19,484 nucleotides of DNA from Gammaproteobacteria bacterium (GCA_003645495.1 QNFK01000006.1:1-19484), one strand, 5' to 3'. Shown: positions 1 through 8,372, counted from the first letter of the stretch. Program-made: numbers and translations. The notes: generated by a model from the letters alone, not told the origin.

Positions 1-1
1 A

Positions 2-1138
2 GGCAGTTTTGCGCTGCTGACCAAGATTCACCATGCGGCAATTGACGGAGTATCCGGCGCCGAAATTGCAGCAGCAATTCATGACCTGAGTCCCGATGCA
101 GAAGTGGATGAGCCGGATTACAAGTGGGAGCCGGAGCGCATTCCGACGGGAATTGAACTGCTCAGCAAAACAGTGATAAACAGTGCAGCCGCGCCACTGA
201 AATTCGGCAAGCTCCTGTATCGTTCTGCGCCGGCACTGGCGAAAGTCGTTGCCGGAATTTCAAGTCGCCAGCTCAAAGTACCATTGCGTGTGCCGCGTAC
301 GCGATTTAATGGAAAAGTGTCTGCACATCGGGTTTTCGACGGCCGGTCATTCGACCTGAATGAGGTCAAGGCGATCAAGAATTCACAGCCCGGCACCACG
401 GTGAATGATGTCATAGTCAGTGTCTGCGGCGGCGCACTGCGCAAGTATCTTGAAGCGCGACATGAACTTCCGGATGAGTCCCTGGTTGCGATGGTGCCAA
501 TATCTGTTCGCCCCGATGAAAAACGGGCATCCGCAGGCAACCTGGTATCGGCTATGAGCCTTCCGGTCTGTAGTGATGTTGCAGATCCGCTGGATCGTCT
601 TCTGGCTGTCAGCCGGGAAAGTGCGCAGGCGAAGAAGCTGGCTTACACAATGGGTCCGGAACTGGCTGCAAGTGCGGCAGAATTCCTGCCCTCAACGGTG
701 TCCGGTCTGCTGGCACGTACCTACGGTGCATCAGGGCTGGTTAATCGCATTCCACCGCTGGTCAATACGGTCATCACCAATATACCCGGCGTAAACGTGC
801 CGTTATATTCAATGGGTTCGAAAATGGTGGCGAGTTACGGCCTGGGTCCGGTTTACCACGGCGTTGGGTTATTTCAACCGGTGTTCAGTTACAACAACAC
901 GATTACGATCAGCGCGATTGCCGACAGAAATATGATGCCGGACCCGGCGTTCTATATCGAATGCCTGCAAAGCGCTTATGGCGAACTCAAGGCAGCCACG
1001 ATTGGCAAAGCGCTACCGGCGAAAAAGAAGAAACGTGTGAAGAAGAAGGCGGCGAAGAAAGCAGCGTCGGGGAAAGTGGCGCCTGAGAAAACGGTGCCGC
1101 AAAAATCAGGAAACGGTGTCGTTCAGGCAAATGCCTGA
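2..1138 (+). CDS. Wax ester synthase/diacylglycerol acyltransferase (WS/DGAT), 5'-truncated by window edge
   Basis: This is the C-terminal 378 residues of a WS/DGAT-family acyl-CoA:alcohol/diacylglycerol acyltransferase; the reading frame is already open at base 2 and the start lies outside the window. The catalytic HHxxxDG motif is visible as HHAAIDG at residues 10-16 of the fragment. Downstream are the NDVIVSVCGGALRKYL block and the ITNIPGVNVPLY segment typical of the family's C-terminal domain. Known members transfer acyl groups from acyl-CoA to fatty alcohols or diacylglycerol, making wax ester or triacylglycerol storage lipid at the cytoplasmic membrane face. The last ~40 residues form a Lys/Ala-rich tail (AKKKKRVKKKAAKKAA) that is not part of the catalytic fold. 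The stop codon directly abuts the stop of the convergent gene at 1139, with no spacer. Family assignment is firm; substrate preference cannot be read from the sequence. Confidence 0.92.
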   Translation, partial: GSFALLTKIHHAAIDGVSGAEIAAAIHDLSPDAEVDEPDYKWEPERIPTGIELLSKTVINSAAAPLKFGKLLYRSAPALAKVVAGISSRQLKVPLRVPRTRFNGKVSAHRVFDGRSFDLNEVKAIKNSQPGTTVNDVIVSVCGGALRKYLEARHELPDESLVAMVPISVRPDEKRASAGNLVSAMSLPVCSDVADPLDRLLAVSRESAQAKKLAYTMGPELAASAAEFLPSTVSGLLARTYGASGLVNRIPPLVNTVITNIPGVNVPLYSMGSKMVASYGLGPVYHGVGLFQPVFSYNNTITISAIADRNMMPDPAFYIECLQSAYGELKAATIGKALPAKKKKRVKKKAAKKAASGKVAPEKTVPQKSGNGVVQANA

Positions 1139-2008
1139 TTATTTTTTGCCAAAGCGTGTGCAACGCCCAGTGAGTAGTTTCTGTATCGCTTCGACATCCT
1201 CGTTCATCAAATAGTCCTTTTGCTCTTTCCAGCCGCTGAGCATCGCCAGGTTGCGCTCGTTCACGATCAGGTAATCGTCACTCACCTGGGAATCAATCTC
1301 CCAGCCAGGAACAGTAATTACCGACCGAACCCGGACTTCATGACCGACTAACTTGCGGAATTCGCGGGCGAGTTGAGCAGATTTCTCACCACTTCTGGAC
1401 ACAGACATCGAAAGTTTTCCTGGCGCGAATGTCAGCACATCTCCCTGCAGGCGAGCGCGATTGTCTTTACCGGGTTTCCTCGCAATTACGCTGATCGCAT
1501 AGATTCCATGCAACCCGACAACAACATTATCGATAGTTCCGACCTGACAAGGTACGTCATGAAAGACGCGGTTCTGGTTTGCAGTCAGTTTCTGCAGTGC
1601 ATGCCCGGTCGCCATATTGGCATCCAGGACGAACGAAAGGCGCCGCCGCGCGATAAGTATCTGGAACAGACGAAATGCTGTGTAGCTGGCTGCAATCACA
1701 CACAGGACCAGGGTAACGATCAATTGCCATTGTGGCAGTTGATCGAATATGCCTTTTGGCGGCAACAAATAGGAGACACTGAAGATCACCGTGAATACCA
1801 GCGCAGAGGTCAGGTAGACAGCCTGCTCACGACCGAGGCGCTCCAGATCATCACGGAATCGCTGTGCGGCCTCACGCATGATGCTTTTGGGAAACCTGCT
1901 GCTGGCCATGGAGTGTGCAAATGCCTGCCAGGATTTGACGACGAGCAGGAACACAATTGTGCTCGCCAGAGCGATCGTCACTGCTCCACTCATTGCAATC
2001 AGATTCAT
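1139..2008 (-). CDS. Membrane protein with degenerate NERD-like domain
   Basis: This 289-residue protein has three hydrophobic stretches, at about residues 6-24, 65-83 and 94-112, followed by a soluble C-terminal half. That half starts with a block resembling the NERD (nuclease-related) fold: GHALQKLTANQNRVFHDVP, then GTIDNVVVGLHGIYAI. NERD proteins normally carry a conserved Asp (here D160, in GTID) followed by an E-x-K on the next strand. Here the expected position reads AISVIARK, so the Glu and Lys appear to be lost. I chose the ATG at 2008 because the protein then opens at the first membrane segment; an in-frame ATG at 2089 would add 27 unconvincing residues, and 1993 is another option. 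No strong ribosome binding site decides it. It is convergent with the WS/DGAT gene and divergent from the DUF2799 gene. The NERD assignment is by eye and tentative; membrane localisation is well supported. Confidence 0.7.
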   Translation of the reverse strand: MNLIAMSGAVTIALASTIVFLLVVKSWQAFAHSMASSRFPKSIMREAAQRFRDDLERLGREQAVYLTSALVFTVIFSVSYLLPPKGIFDQLPQWQLIVTLVLCVIAASYTAFRLFQILIARRRLSFVLDANMATGHALQKLTANQNRVFHDVPCQVGTIDNVVVGLHGIYAISVIARKPGKDNRARLQGDVLTFAPGKLSMSVSRSGEKSAQLAREFRKLVGHEVRVRSVITVPGWEIDSQVSDDYLIVNERNLAMLSGWKEQKDYLMNEDVEAIQKLLTGRCTRFGKK

Positions 2009-2180
2009 TCGTAAGAGACCCACGCTTGCGATTCCCGGGTAAATACAATTTAGCTGCAGTGGCCACTCAAGCACTGTGACGCAAGTCACATTGAATACCT
2101 TCCAAATGCCCCGATGCGAGTGGCTTGCAGCCTTTCGGCAGCGTTACGTGAAACGGATCACAGCCGCCCGCCGGGTCTCC

Positions 2181-2208
2181 TTGTTACCGTCTGAGCACTA
2201 GTTATTTT
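2181..2208 (+). promoter_or_regulatory. Candidate sigma-70-type promoter for the DUF2799 gene
   Basis: TTGTTA at 2181-2186 and TATTTT at 2203-2208 are separated by 16 bases. They sit 33 bases upstream of the chosen start of the DUF2799 lipoprotein gene, in the divergent gap after the NERD-like gene. Both boxes are imperfect matches to the consensus, so this is a plausible candidate only. Confidence 0.35.
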
Positions 2209-2241
2209 ATCGCTGACAGGCGAATGGCGACGGAGCTAATG

Positions 2242-2874
2242 ATGAAGACCAGATGGGCAGGAATTCTACTGATTATTGCGGCACTTGGAGCAAGTGGCTG
2301 CGCGAGCATGAGTGCTGACGAATGTGCCATTAGCGATTGGCATACCATCGGCTACGAAGACGGCGCCAGAGGTTATTCTGCCGATAATATAGGCAGACAT
2401 CGGAAAGCATGCGCCAAACACGGCGTTGCTCCTGATTTCGAGTCCTATCAGGCCGGCCGGAAAGACGGTTTGCGCCAATTCTGCCAGCCCTCAAGAGGGT
2501 TTAACCTGGGCGCCAGCGGTGGACGCTACAATGGCGTTTGTCCGTCAGATATGGAATTTGACTTTGTGGAGGCATTCAACTCCGGCCATCAGCTTTATAA
2601 CCTTCGTGCCAGCGTGAATTCAGCGACTAAGCAAATTAAGGCAATGGAAAGTGAGCTGGAACAGACGAAAGATGATATCCGCACAGCTGAAGCGGCATTG
2701 ATCGCGAAAGAGACAACGATGCAGGACAGGGTGCTGTTGCTGGCTGATCTGAAAGAGTTGTCTGAACGAATCGGGCAGCTTGAAGCAGAGATTGTCGGCC
2801 TGGTCGAAGAGCGTGCAATTGCCGAGCAGCAATTAGCTACTTACCAGTCGGTACTTGCTGACACCGGATACTAG
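2242..2874 (+). CDS. DUF2799-family lipoprotein with C-terminal coiled coil
   Basis: This 210-residue lipoprotein has a signal peptide ending in the lipobox GASGC (lipidated Cys20). The mature part follows the DUF2799 pattern: C..SDWHTIGYEDGARGY, a Cys in KACAKHGV, YQAGRKDGL, then FCQPSRGFNLGASGG and YNGVCP, with four regularly placed cysteines at residues 28, 57, 81 and 100. Residues about 122-205 are a Glu/Lys/Leu-rich heptad region expected to form a coiled coil. The function of the DUF2799 family is not established. Three in-frame ATGs lie at 2224, 2239 and 2242; GGAG at 2232-2235 is best spaced for 2242, which also gives a normal signal peptide beginning MKTRWAG. Ala follows the lipidated Cys, which in enterobacteria would send it to the outer membrane. 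A bidirectional terminator follows. Confidence 0.88.
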   Translation: MKTRWAGILLIIAALGASGCASMSADECAISDWHTIGYEDGARGYSADNIGRHRKACAKHGVAPDFESYQAGRKDGLRQFCQPSRGFNLGASGGRYNGVCPSDMEFDFVEAFNSGHQLYNLRASVNSATKQIKAMESELEQTKDDIRTAEAALIAKETTMQDRVLLLADLKELSERIGQLEAEIVGLVEERAIAEQQLATYQSVLADTGY

Positions 2875-2892
2875 AGAAAAAGTTCGCATAAA

Positions 2893-2927
2893 AGGGCCGC
2901 AGGCGGACGCTTGCGGTCCTTTTTCTT
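2893..2927. terminator. Bidirectional intrinsic terminator between DUF2799 gene and small protein gene
   Basis: A GC-rich stem pairs AGGGCCGCAG with CTTGCGGTCCT across a short loop. It is followed by TTTTTCTTT on the + strand and preceded by an A-run that gives TTTTAT on the - strand. It lies between the convergent DUF2799 gene (+) and the 3013-3408 gene (-), so it can serve both. Confidence 0.75.
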
Positions 2928-3012
2928 TGGGGGAAGCATAATGATCTGGAGTGCTCGCTCCCACGATATTGCGAACTATCCAGGCACCTCGCCCGAACAT
3001 TGCATGAGTAGG

Positions 3013-3408
3013 CTAGTCGTCGCGACGATCGCCATACTTGCGTTGTTCCTGCCGGAATTTTCCCGTATTGCCACCGCCAAACCCCTGTACATACGGATTG
3101 CGCCGGTCGTCGCCTTTGCGCCGGTCTTTGTGGTGAACGAAACGGCACTTGCATTCGAGAACGTCGCAATCGGGCAAGGGAATCCGTGGTGCTGTGCCGG
3201 AAAGGAAGCGGCGTCCTTCCATGCTTTTCGCGGCGTCACATGCGCTGTCGGTGTAGTAGAGTGAGACCGCGTGAAATTGGGTGCCTGACGTTTCATTTTC
3301 GCGTTGCGGCATTTCAGGTCGACGATTGCTGGTCGCGCCTCTTCTGCGCATAACGAAGAGTAATGCGAGCAGCAAAACAATTGCGATGCCGCTCAGGAAA
3401 ACGTCCAT
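3013..3408 (-). CDS. Small membrane-anchored conserved hypothetical protein with Cys/His cluster
   Basis: This 131-residue protein opens with one membrane segment (about residues 3-20, ending VMRRRG), which looks like an N-terminal anchor with a cytoplasmic remainder. The middle holds FHAVSLYYTDSACDAAK, GRRFLSGTAPRIPLPDCDV and ECKCRFVHHKDRRKG. Cysteines lie at 57, 81, 86 and 88, next to His92-His93, and a DRR motif is repeated (DRRKGDDRR, then YGDRR near the end). I recall this layout from uncharacterised gammaproteobacterial proteins but know no function. The cluster could bind a metal; that is inference. Start 3408 was chosen over 3474 because GGGGGATC lies just upstream and the anchor then begins at residue 3. 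Competing frames across this stretch lack these family-like features. Confidence 0.75.
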   Translation of the reverse strand: MDVFLSGIAIVLLLALLFVMRRRGATSNRRPEMPQRENETSGTQFHAVSLYYTDSACDAAKSMEGRRFLSGTAPRIPLPDCDVLECKCRFVHHKDRRKGDDRRNPYVQGFGGGNTGKFRQEQRKYGDRRDD

Positions 3409-3453
3409 TTGTGATCCCCCGATCTTATGTCTAATCGCCGCTGCTACTGTAGC

Positions 3454-3489
3454 CCGGACGAAAGCATTTCGCACGTGAAATGTCGCCGG
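3454..3489. repeat. Imperfect inverted repeat upstream of the small protein gene
   Basis: CATTTC (3465-3470) and GAAATG (3477-3482) form a perfect 6-bp stem around GCACGT. It extends outward through CG/CG and CCGG/CCGG pairs with small bulges. There is no T-tract on either strand, so it is not a convincing terminator. It lies between the end of the PLD gene and the start of the small protein gene, both on the - strand. Confidence 0.4.
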
Positions 3490-3563
3490 ATATGGTATTT
3501 CTGAGCAAGTGGACTATGAATGCATGTCGCACGCCCGTTCCAATGACGGAGGCTGGAATATAT

Positions 3564-5123
3564 CTACAGTGCTTCATCAACCAGAATCTCGAGCAGGCGG
3601 GCTTGCAGCGTAATGTCTACCTCCTGATTGATTTCTTTAGACCTGGCCAGGTCCGGAATAAAAACACGGTCCAGCAATTCGTTAACGGCGGCTTCGTGGG
3701 ATGTGCTGAGATTCAGCTCTTTGTTTATCTTCAGGCTCAGCTTATCGAAATTCGCGCTGCCGACACACGCCCAGCCATCGATCACGGCTGCTTTGACATG
3801 ACTCATGCCGGGGAACAGGTACACGCGAATGCCGTTTTTCAACATCTTGTTGATAGCCACCTGGTTGCTGGCATTCAATGCGCCATGGTTGCCGGCTTCG
3901 GGCAAAATAACCCGTACGTCGACGCCACGACGGCGCGCTTTAGCCAGTTCGTAAAGAATCGAATCGTCTGAGAAGTAAGCATTTTCGATCAGTATGTAAC
4001 GCTTCGCGCGGCGGATTGCCTCGATTTGGGCACGATAGATTTGTGAATCGAAATTGCGCGTATACAGCGCACGAACCGGGTAGCCTTCATCATCCGCATT
4101 TGTCTTTTTGCCTTTGAGAAAGGCAAAGAAATTGGCCACGTCGCCGAGAAAGCCGGCCTTGGCCCATGCTTTGTCGGTGTCGTACTGCAATTTATCTACA
4201 ATCGGCCCGGTAGCCTCCATCATGATGTCGTGCCACTCGTAACGGTACTCCCGACCAATGTTCATACCGCCGACGAAAGCGAGTTTTTTGTCAATGATCG
4301 TGGTCTTCGTGTGATCGCCGGTTAGCCATGGATTCGATTTTGTCCGCATACGGATTTTTGAATCCCGTTCAATATAGCGCTCCATTGATAGTGGCACTTC
4401 GAAATCGTTCGGCATCGAGGCGGAGTCCGCCTGCATGGCCAGCAGGTTGCCTAATCCATCTACAAGGACACGAACATCTACATTCTTTGATTTATCCTTC
4501 AATTTGTCAGCAACCGACACGGCATAGTCATCGTTGTCGAATATGTAGGTGCGAATATCGATCGACTCGTTGGCGGAGTCGACCGCGTCGAGCAGGCGAG
4601 TGAAATACTCTTCACCATCTACCAGGAAACTGATCTTTCCTTTCGAGCTTTTCGCGCCACTGATTTTATCCAGGTCTTTTTCCCATTGATCAAGATCCAT
4701 CCCGCCCTCGTAGCTTACTTGCGGTATAGGTGTCGCTTCGAGAGACGGAAATTGTGCGGCACCTAACGCGACTCTCCGCAGAAGCCCACCAGTGGACTTC
4801 AATGCATAGGATGACAATGACAGTATGTTTGAGATCGGCCGGTTGATTGGGTCGACGCGAAATGATCGGGTCAGCAATACACCAGCCTGCGCAAACGCGG
4901 CAGTTCGGCGAGAGGCGCTGCGGCGACTGTTGCCGCTAATATCGAGCGGACCGGTGACGCTGATCTGAGCGCTGATGGCTTCCTGATCGAACGCCTCGGC
5001 AAATTCGATTTGCTTGCGACTGGCACATCCGCTTATCAAAATCAGAACAACTGTTGCTGCAATTGCGCGATTGAGTACTTCGCGGTAATGGTTATTTTCT
5101 TTTGCCTGCCATGAAGTTTTCAT
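3564..5123 (-). CDS. Phospholipase D-like (cardiolipin synthase-type) lipoprotein
   Basis: This 519-residue PLD-superfamily enzyme carries two HKD motifs. The first is HTKTTIIDKKLAFVGGMNIG (H271, K273, D278); the second is SHVKAAVIDGWACVGSANFD (H442, K444, D449). Both keep the catalytic His, Lys and Asp. Such enzymes hydrolyse or transfer phosphatidyl groups through a phospho-His intermediate, and the closest broad relatives are cardiolipin synthases and PLD-like hydrolases. Unlike usual cardiolipin synthases it has no N-terminal pair of transmembrane helices. Instead it has a signal peptide ending in lipobox ISGC (Cys33) followed by about 130 residues before the first catalytic lobe. Start 5123 is supported by GGGGAG a few bases upstream; the ATG at 5144 is less likely. 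It is followed on the same strand, after 155 bases, by the small protein gene. Actual substrate is unknown. Confidence 0.9.
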   Translation of the reverse strand: MKTSWQAKENNHYREVLNRAIAATVVLILISGCASRKQIEFAEAFDQEAISAQISVTGPLDISGNSRRSASRRTAAFAQAGVLLTRSFRVDPINRPISNILSLSSYALKSTGGLLRRVALGAAQFPSLEATPIPQVSYEGGMDLDQWEKDLDKISGAKSSKGKISFLVDGEEYFTRLLDAVDSANESIDIRTYIFDNDDYAVSVADKLKDKSKNVDVRVLVDGLGNLLAMQADSASMPNDFEVPLSMERYIERDSKIRMRTKSNPWLTGDHTKTTIIDKKLAFVGGMNIGREYRYEWHDIMMEATGPIVDKLQYDTDKAWAKAGFLGDVANFFAFLKGKKTNADDEGYPVRALYTRNFDSQIYRAQIEAIRRAKRYILIENAYFSDDSILYELAKARRRGVDVRVILPEAGNHGALNASNQVAINKMLKNGIRVYLFPGMSHVKAAVIDGWACVGSANFDKLSLKINKELNLSTSHEAAVNELLDRVFIPDLARSKEINQEVDITLQARLLEILVDEAL

Positions 5124-5296
5124 GATCACTCCCCGGTTCTGCATCTGTTGGCGGCTTGCACCGCTTCTCTGAGATTCGAACTTAACGGGCAGTGCCGCGG
5201 GCTAAATGAGCAAAAGAGAATGTTTCAGGCAGGGTTTTCTGAGGATGTGGTGAGGAACACCTGATGGAGGGAAATCAGCTGGTAATTCAATAAGAT

Positions 5297-5325
5297 AGCA
5301 CCAGCACGGCTAACGTGCTGGTGCT
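5297..5325 (-). terminator. Stem-loop terminator after the penicillin acylase-family gene
   Basis: A perfect 12-bp inverted repeat (AGCACCAGCACG with its complement, 5-base loop) lies 20 bases past the stop of the acylase gene. On the - strand it is followed by ATCTTATTG, a weak T-rich run. It separates the four-gene set from the PLD gene. No second feature was evident in the remaining bases of the 5124-5345 gap. Confidence 0.6.
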
Positions 5326-5345
5326 CCGTGCGCTGCGCATCCGGG

Positions 5346-7658
5346 TTAATCTGGCGGTGCTTTGCTTCTTAACTGAATGCTGAATGCACGATGCTGCAGT
5401 ATTTTCTCGCGGTCATAGAGCAACGGAAATGACTCTTCCTCCGCCCAACCCCTGAGTAAATTGTCGTAGAACGGGGAGCGTGGATCGCCCGATTGTCCGG
5501 GCGCATTGGTCATTCTGGCAGCATCCCAGTTGCCGACATCAATGACCTGTCGGTACGAAGCTCCGGCACGGACGAGGAGATCATTCGGGCTGAAACCAGT
5601 GTTGTTGGTTGTATTGCCACTGCCGCCCCTGGGATAGGCAGGATAGGTCATTTGTGCAGCCAGATCGGTATCGGCCAGTTGCAATAACGGGTGCTCGAAG
5701 TGAATTTTGTGCAGGTCTCCCCAGCGCCAGTTTTCCGGATCATCGCCCAGCGCATGCACGATTTCAGCATATGCTGATGTTAACGATGCGGCTATCGCCT
5801 CTCGCGCACGATCTTCGTTCATCAGGCGCAATACGCCAGGAGACCCCAACGGTGCAACCAGTACCGGATCGTCGGGCAGCAGTACTTGTGCAAGTAACGG
5901 GCGCAGATGGCGGTAGTACCAGATGGCATAAAGTGCTCCCGCGGCGGAATCAACTGCAAGGTCGCCATCCCAATTGCGTAACAAGACAGCAGCAGGTGCT
6001 GTTACTTCGGCTGGGATTCTGCGTATAGCTTCGAGCGCCAGCAACGAGACGTAATCGCGCTGCAATGCATCTGAATCATCAAGCGTGTGTGCCTCCTGTT
6101 TTTCCAGCACTTGCCACAATCGGTCATAGCGCCAGCCGGCATTCCATTCGAAGCCAGCGCGATATTCGTTAATTGGATAGTCGTCAGGCAGGTTCATTGA
6201 GTTTGCAGTGCCTGTATAGCCACGCTCAGGATTGTATTCAACCGGCAACACGTCCATGTCATGAAATCCGGCCCACTCGTAGCTGCCATCACCCGGCACC
6301 GGCAGCAGACCATCCCAGTTCCGGCGTCGCGGAAACAACCCTGCCGGTTTGTAGCCGATATTACCGTCGATATCGGCATAGACCTGGTTTTCAGACGGTG
6401 CGCCCCACCGGTTAAGGGCAGCAACAAACTCGCGCCAGTTCGACGCGCGCATGTATTCGACACTACCGAAGTAGGGCGCCATACCGGGCTCAAACCATGC
6501 CGCCCGGACTACAAAAGCGTGACTGTTGGTCTCGTGGACGACAGGTCCATGCCGCGCAAATTTCAATTCGACTTCGACATCTGGCTGTCCCTTTACGGAA
6601 ACCGTCTCGGTAATCGTCGTAAATGCTTCGAGGCCGTCGCGATAGCGATATTTGCCAGCTTCTTTTTCGTAAACGTATAAATCTTCCTGATCAATCGGAA
6701 ATATCGTTAGTCCAAATGCTATCCGGTCATTGTGGCCAATGGATATTCCAGGTAATGCCGGTTCGCCTGCACCAATTACATTCAGGCCGGGTGCGACGAG
6801 GTGTGCGATATAACGCAGGGACGGTACTGCGTGTGTCCGATGCGGGTCATCCGCGAGAATCGGTCGACCGGTTTTCGTCCGCGACGGGGCAACGACCCAG
6901 TTGTTGCTGCCAATGCTGCGGTCCCTGGAATCTGTAATTGCTGCATTCAGCGCCAGTGACGCACTGCCAAACGTGACCGGCGCTTTTGCCAGATGGTAGG
7001 TGTCCAGTACATTCGCCGGAATCGTGCAGGGATCCAGTCCGTCCGGTACTTCCGTCGTCCACTCCGGTTCAAGCTGCTGCCAGTATGTCGCGGTGTCGAG
7101 ATCTGCGGCACAAACAATTCGTGCTCGCCTTACTTCACTGTCCACATTGCCCCACAAGCCGTGGCCGCGAATGCGCACGACATCTGCAGCGTTCCAGCGG
7201 GCAGGCTTGTAATCCAGAAGCGCAAATTCCGGCGGAAGCAGATCCGGGTGCTCGTCAAGCAGGTCGATATACGCGTTAATACCCGCAGTAAATGCCTGGG
7301 CAACGCGTTTGGCATCCGAGCCATAGGCAAGCCATTCGCGATACATATCGCCGCGATACAGAAAAAGCCGGGTTGCCCGATCCTGCAGAATGTATTCCTC
7401 GCCGAGTATCTCCGACAATTGTCCAAGACCGCGGCGACGCCAGATATCGATCTGCCAGAGGCGATCCCGTGCCGCATTAAAGCCCTGTACGAAAAACGCG
7501 TCGTAATGCGTGTTGGCGTAGATGTGCGGTACGCCCCATTCGTCGACAATTATTTCGGCAGGTTTTTCCAGGCCGGCAACGACGTAGGTTGTATCGTCTG
7601 CGAGCACAAACTGGCCGTGCAGGAACATTGCAAGAGCGAATGTGACCAGGTATTTCAT
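5346..7658 (-). CDS. Penicillin acylase-family (N-terminal nucleophile) secreted amidase
   Basis: This 770-residue protein of the penicillin acylase/acyl-homoserine-lactone acylase family has the usual length for that family. A signal peptide (MKYLVTFALAMFLHG, cut near VLADD) sends the precursor to the periplasm. An A-chain-like region with VDEWGVPHIYA and QGFNAARDRLWQID is followed by GSNNWVV, whose Ser (S251) would become the N-terminal nucleophile after autocatalytic cleavage. RTKTGRPILADDPHR and PGISIGHNDRIAFGLT are also typical. Family members cleave amide bonds in beta-lactams, N-acyl homoserine lactones or other N-acyl compounds; the substrate here cannot be read from sequence. Start 7658 was chosen because GGGAG lies 7 bases upstream and the signal peptide begins there. 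It is the last gene of a tight - strand set (51 bases after the HAD gene) and is followed by a stem-loop. Confidence 0.92.
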   Translation of the reverse strand: MKYLVTFALAMFLHGQFVLADDTTYVVAGLEKPAEIIVDEWGVPHIYANTHYDAFFVQGFNAARDRLWQIDIWRRRGLGQLSEILGEEYILQDRATRLFLYRGDMYREWLAYGSDAKRVAQAFTAGINAYIDLLDEHPDLLPPEFALLDYKPARWNAADVVRIRGHGLWGNVDSEVRRARIVCAADLDTATYWQQLEPEWTTEVPDGLDPCTIPANVLDTYHLAKAPVTFGSASLALNAAITDSRDRSIGSNNWVVAPSRTKTGRPILADDPHRTHAVPSLRYIAHLVAPGLNVIGAGEPALPGISIGHNDRIAFGLTIFPIDQEDLYVYEKEAGKYRYRDGLEAFTTITETVSVKGQPDVEVELKFARHGPVVHETNSHAFVVRAAWFEPGMAPYFGSVEYMRASNWREFVAALNRWGAPSENQVYADIDGNIGYKPAGLFPRRRNWDGLLPVPGDGSYEWAGFHDMDVLPVEYNPERGYTGTANSMNLPDDYPINEYRAGFEWNAGWRYDRLWQVLEKQEAHTLDDSDALQRDYVSLLALEAIRRIPAEVTAPAAVLLRNWDGDLAVDSAAGALYAIWYYRHLRPLLAQVLLPDDPVLVAPLGSPGVLRLMNEDRAREAIAASLTSAYAEIVHALGDDPENWRWGDLHKIHFEHPLLQLADTDLAAQMTYPAYPRGGSGNTTNNTGFSPNDLLVRAGASYRQVIDVGNWDAARMTNAPGQSGDPRSPFYDNLLRGWAEEESFPLLYDREKILQHRAFSIQLRSKAPPD

Positions 7659-7709
7659 TAATTGTCTCCCAACATCGCGCGATTCCGGTTCCAGCAACAA
7701 TACAACTAA

Positions 7710-8345
7710 TCAGCCGAACAACGTCAACAGGTCCTTCGGCGTTTCCAGCAGGTGATCCGGCTGTGCCTGTTGCAACTCCATAAGGCTGCCGAAGCCCCAC
7801 ATTACCCCAACGGATGCGATGCCATTACTTTTTGCAGCGCTGATGTCCACCTCGCGATCGCCGATCATGATGGCAGAATCAGGTTGCAACCCGTTGGCCA
7901 CGAGTCGACGGAGTTGATCGACCTTATGCACTCCAACGTCACCACCATCAACGAAAGAAAAATGTTCGAGCAGCTGGAACATCTCAACAATTTTCGTCGC
8001 GTAATCCGCGCGTTTCGATGTGCAGACACCGAGTTCATAACCATGTGCAGAAAGAGCAGCGATTGTCTTCGGGATCTGCTCGTATATAACGTTTTCCATA
8101 TAGCCAACTGCTGCATAGCGCTCGCGATATTTTTCAACCAGCTCTAACATGCGTGATTGTGAAACCTTGCCAATCAGGTGCTCGAAGATCTGGGTGAGTG
8201 GCGGGCCAATCATTGGCCTCACTTCTTCCACGTCAACAGCATCGTAGGAGTACGCTTCGAGTGCAAAATTAATACTGCTGTAGATACCGACCAGTGGATC
8301 GCTGATGGTGCCATCAAGATCGAATATGATGGTTTTGAATTTCAC
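7710..8345 (-). CDS. HAD-family hydrolase, phosphoglycolate phosphatase-like
   Basis: This is a 211-residue cytoplasmic HAD-superfamily phosphatase. Motif I is FDLDGT (nucleophile D9, acid/base D11). Motif II is VCTSK, a Lys follows in VHKVDQL, and motif IV is MIGDREVD. A helical cap (SINFALEAYSY to about residue 85) sits between motifs I and II, as in phosphoglycolate phosphatases, PpaX pyrophosphatases and 5'-nucleotidases. These members share low specificity, so the substrate stays open. The start is a GTG at 8345, giving MKFKTIIFDLDGT, the normal distance to motif I; no strong ribosome binding site precedes it. It begins 27 bases after the small membrane protein gene and ends 51 bases before the acylase gene, suggesting cotranscription. 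Confidence 0.88.
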   Translation of the reverse strand: MKFKTIIFDLDGTISDPLVGIYSSINFALEAYSYDAVDVEEVRPMIGPPLTQIFEHLIGKVSQSRMLELVEKYRERYAAVGYMENVIYEQIPKTIAALSAHGYELGVCTSKRADYATKIVEMFQLLEHFSFVDGGDVGVHKVDQLRRLVANGLQPDSAIMIGDREVDISAAKSNGIASVGVMWGFGSLMELQQAQPDHLLETPKDLLTLFG

Positions 8346-8372
8346 AGGGGCCGGCTGTTGTCCTGATACAGG

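Noticed and set aside
1373..2014. A 213-residue + strand frame opposite the NERD-like gene
   Set aside because: Composition lacks protein character (Cys/His/Gln-rich, no fold), and the opposite strand has membrane segments and a domain match.
2911..3264. A 117-residue + strand frame overlapping the small Cys/His protein
   Set aside because: It begins inside the terminator hairpin and has no domain features; the - strand frame has a ribosome binding site and family-like motifs.
6993..7661. A 222-residue + strand frame opposite the penicillin acylase-family gene
   Set aside because: It is antisense to a confidently assigned, full-length enzyme and has no family motifs.
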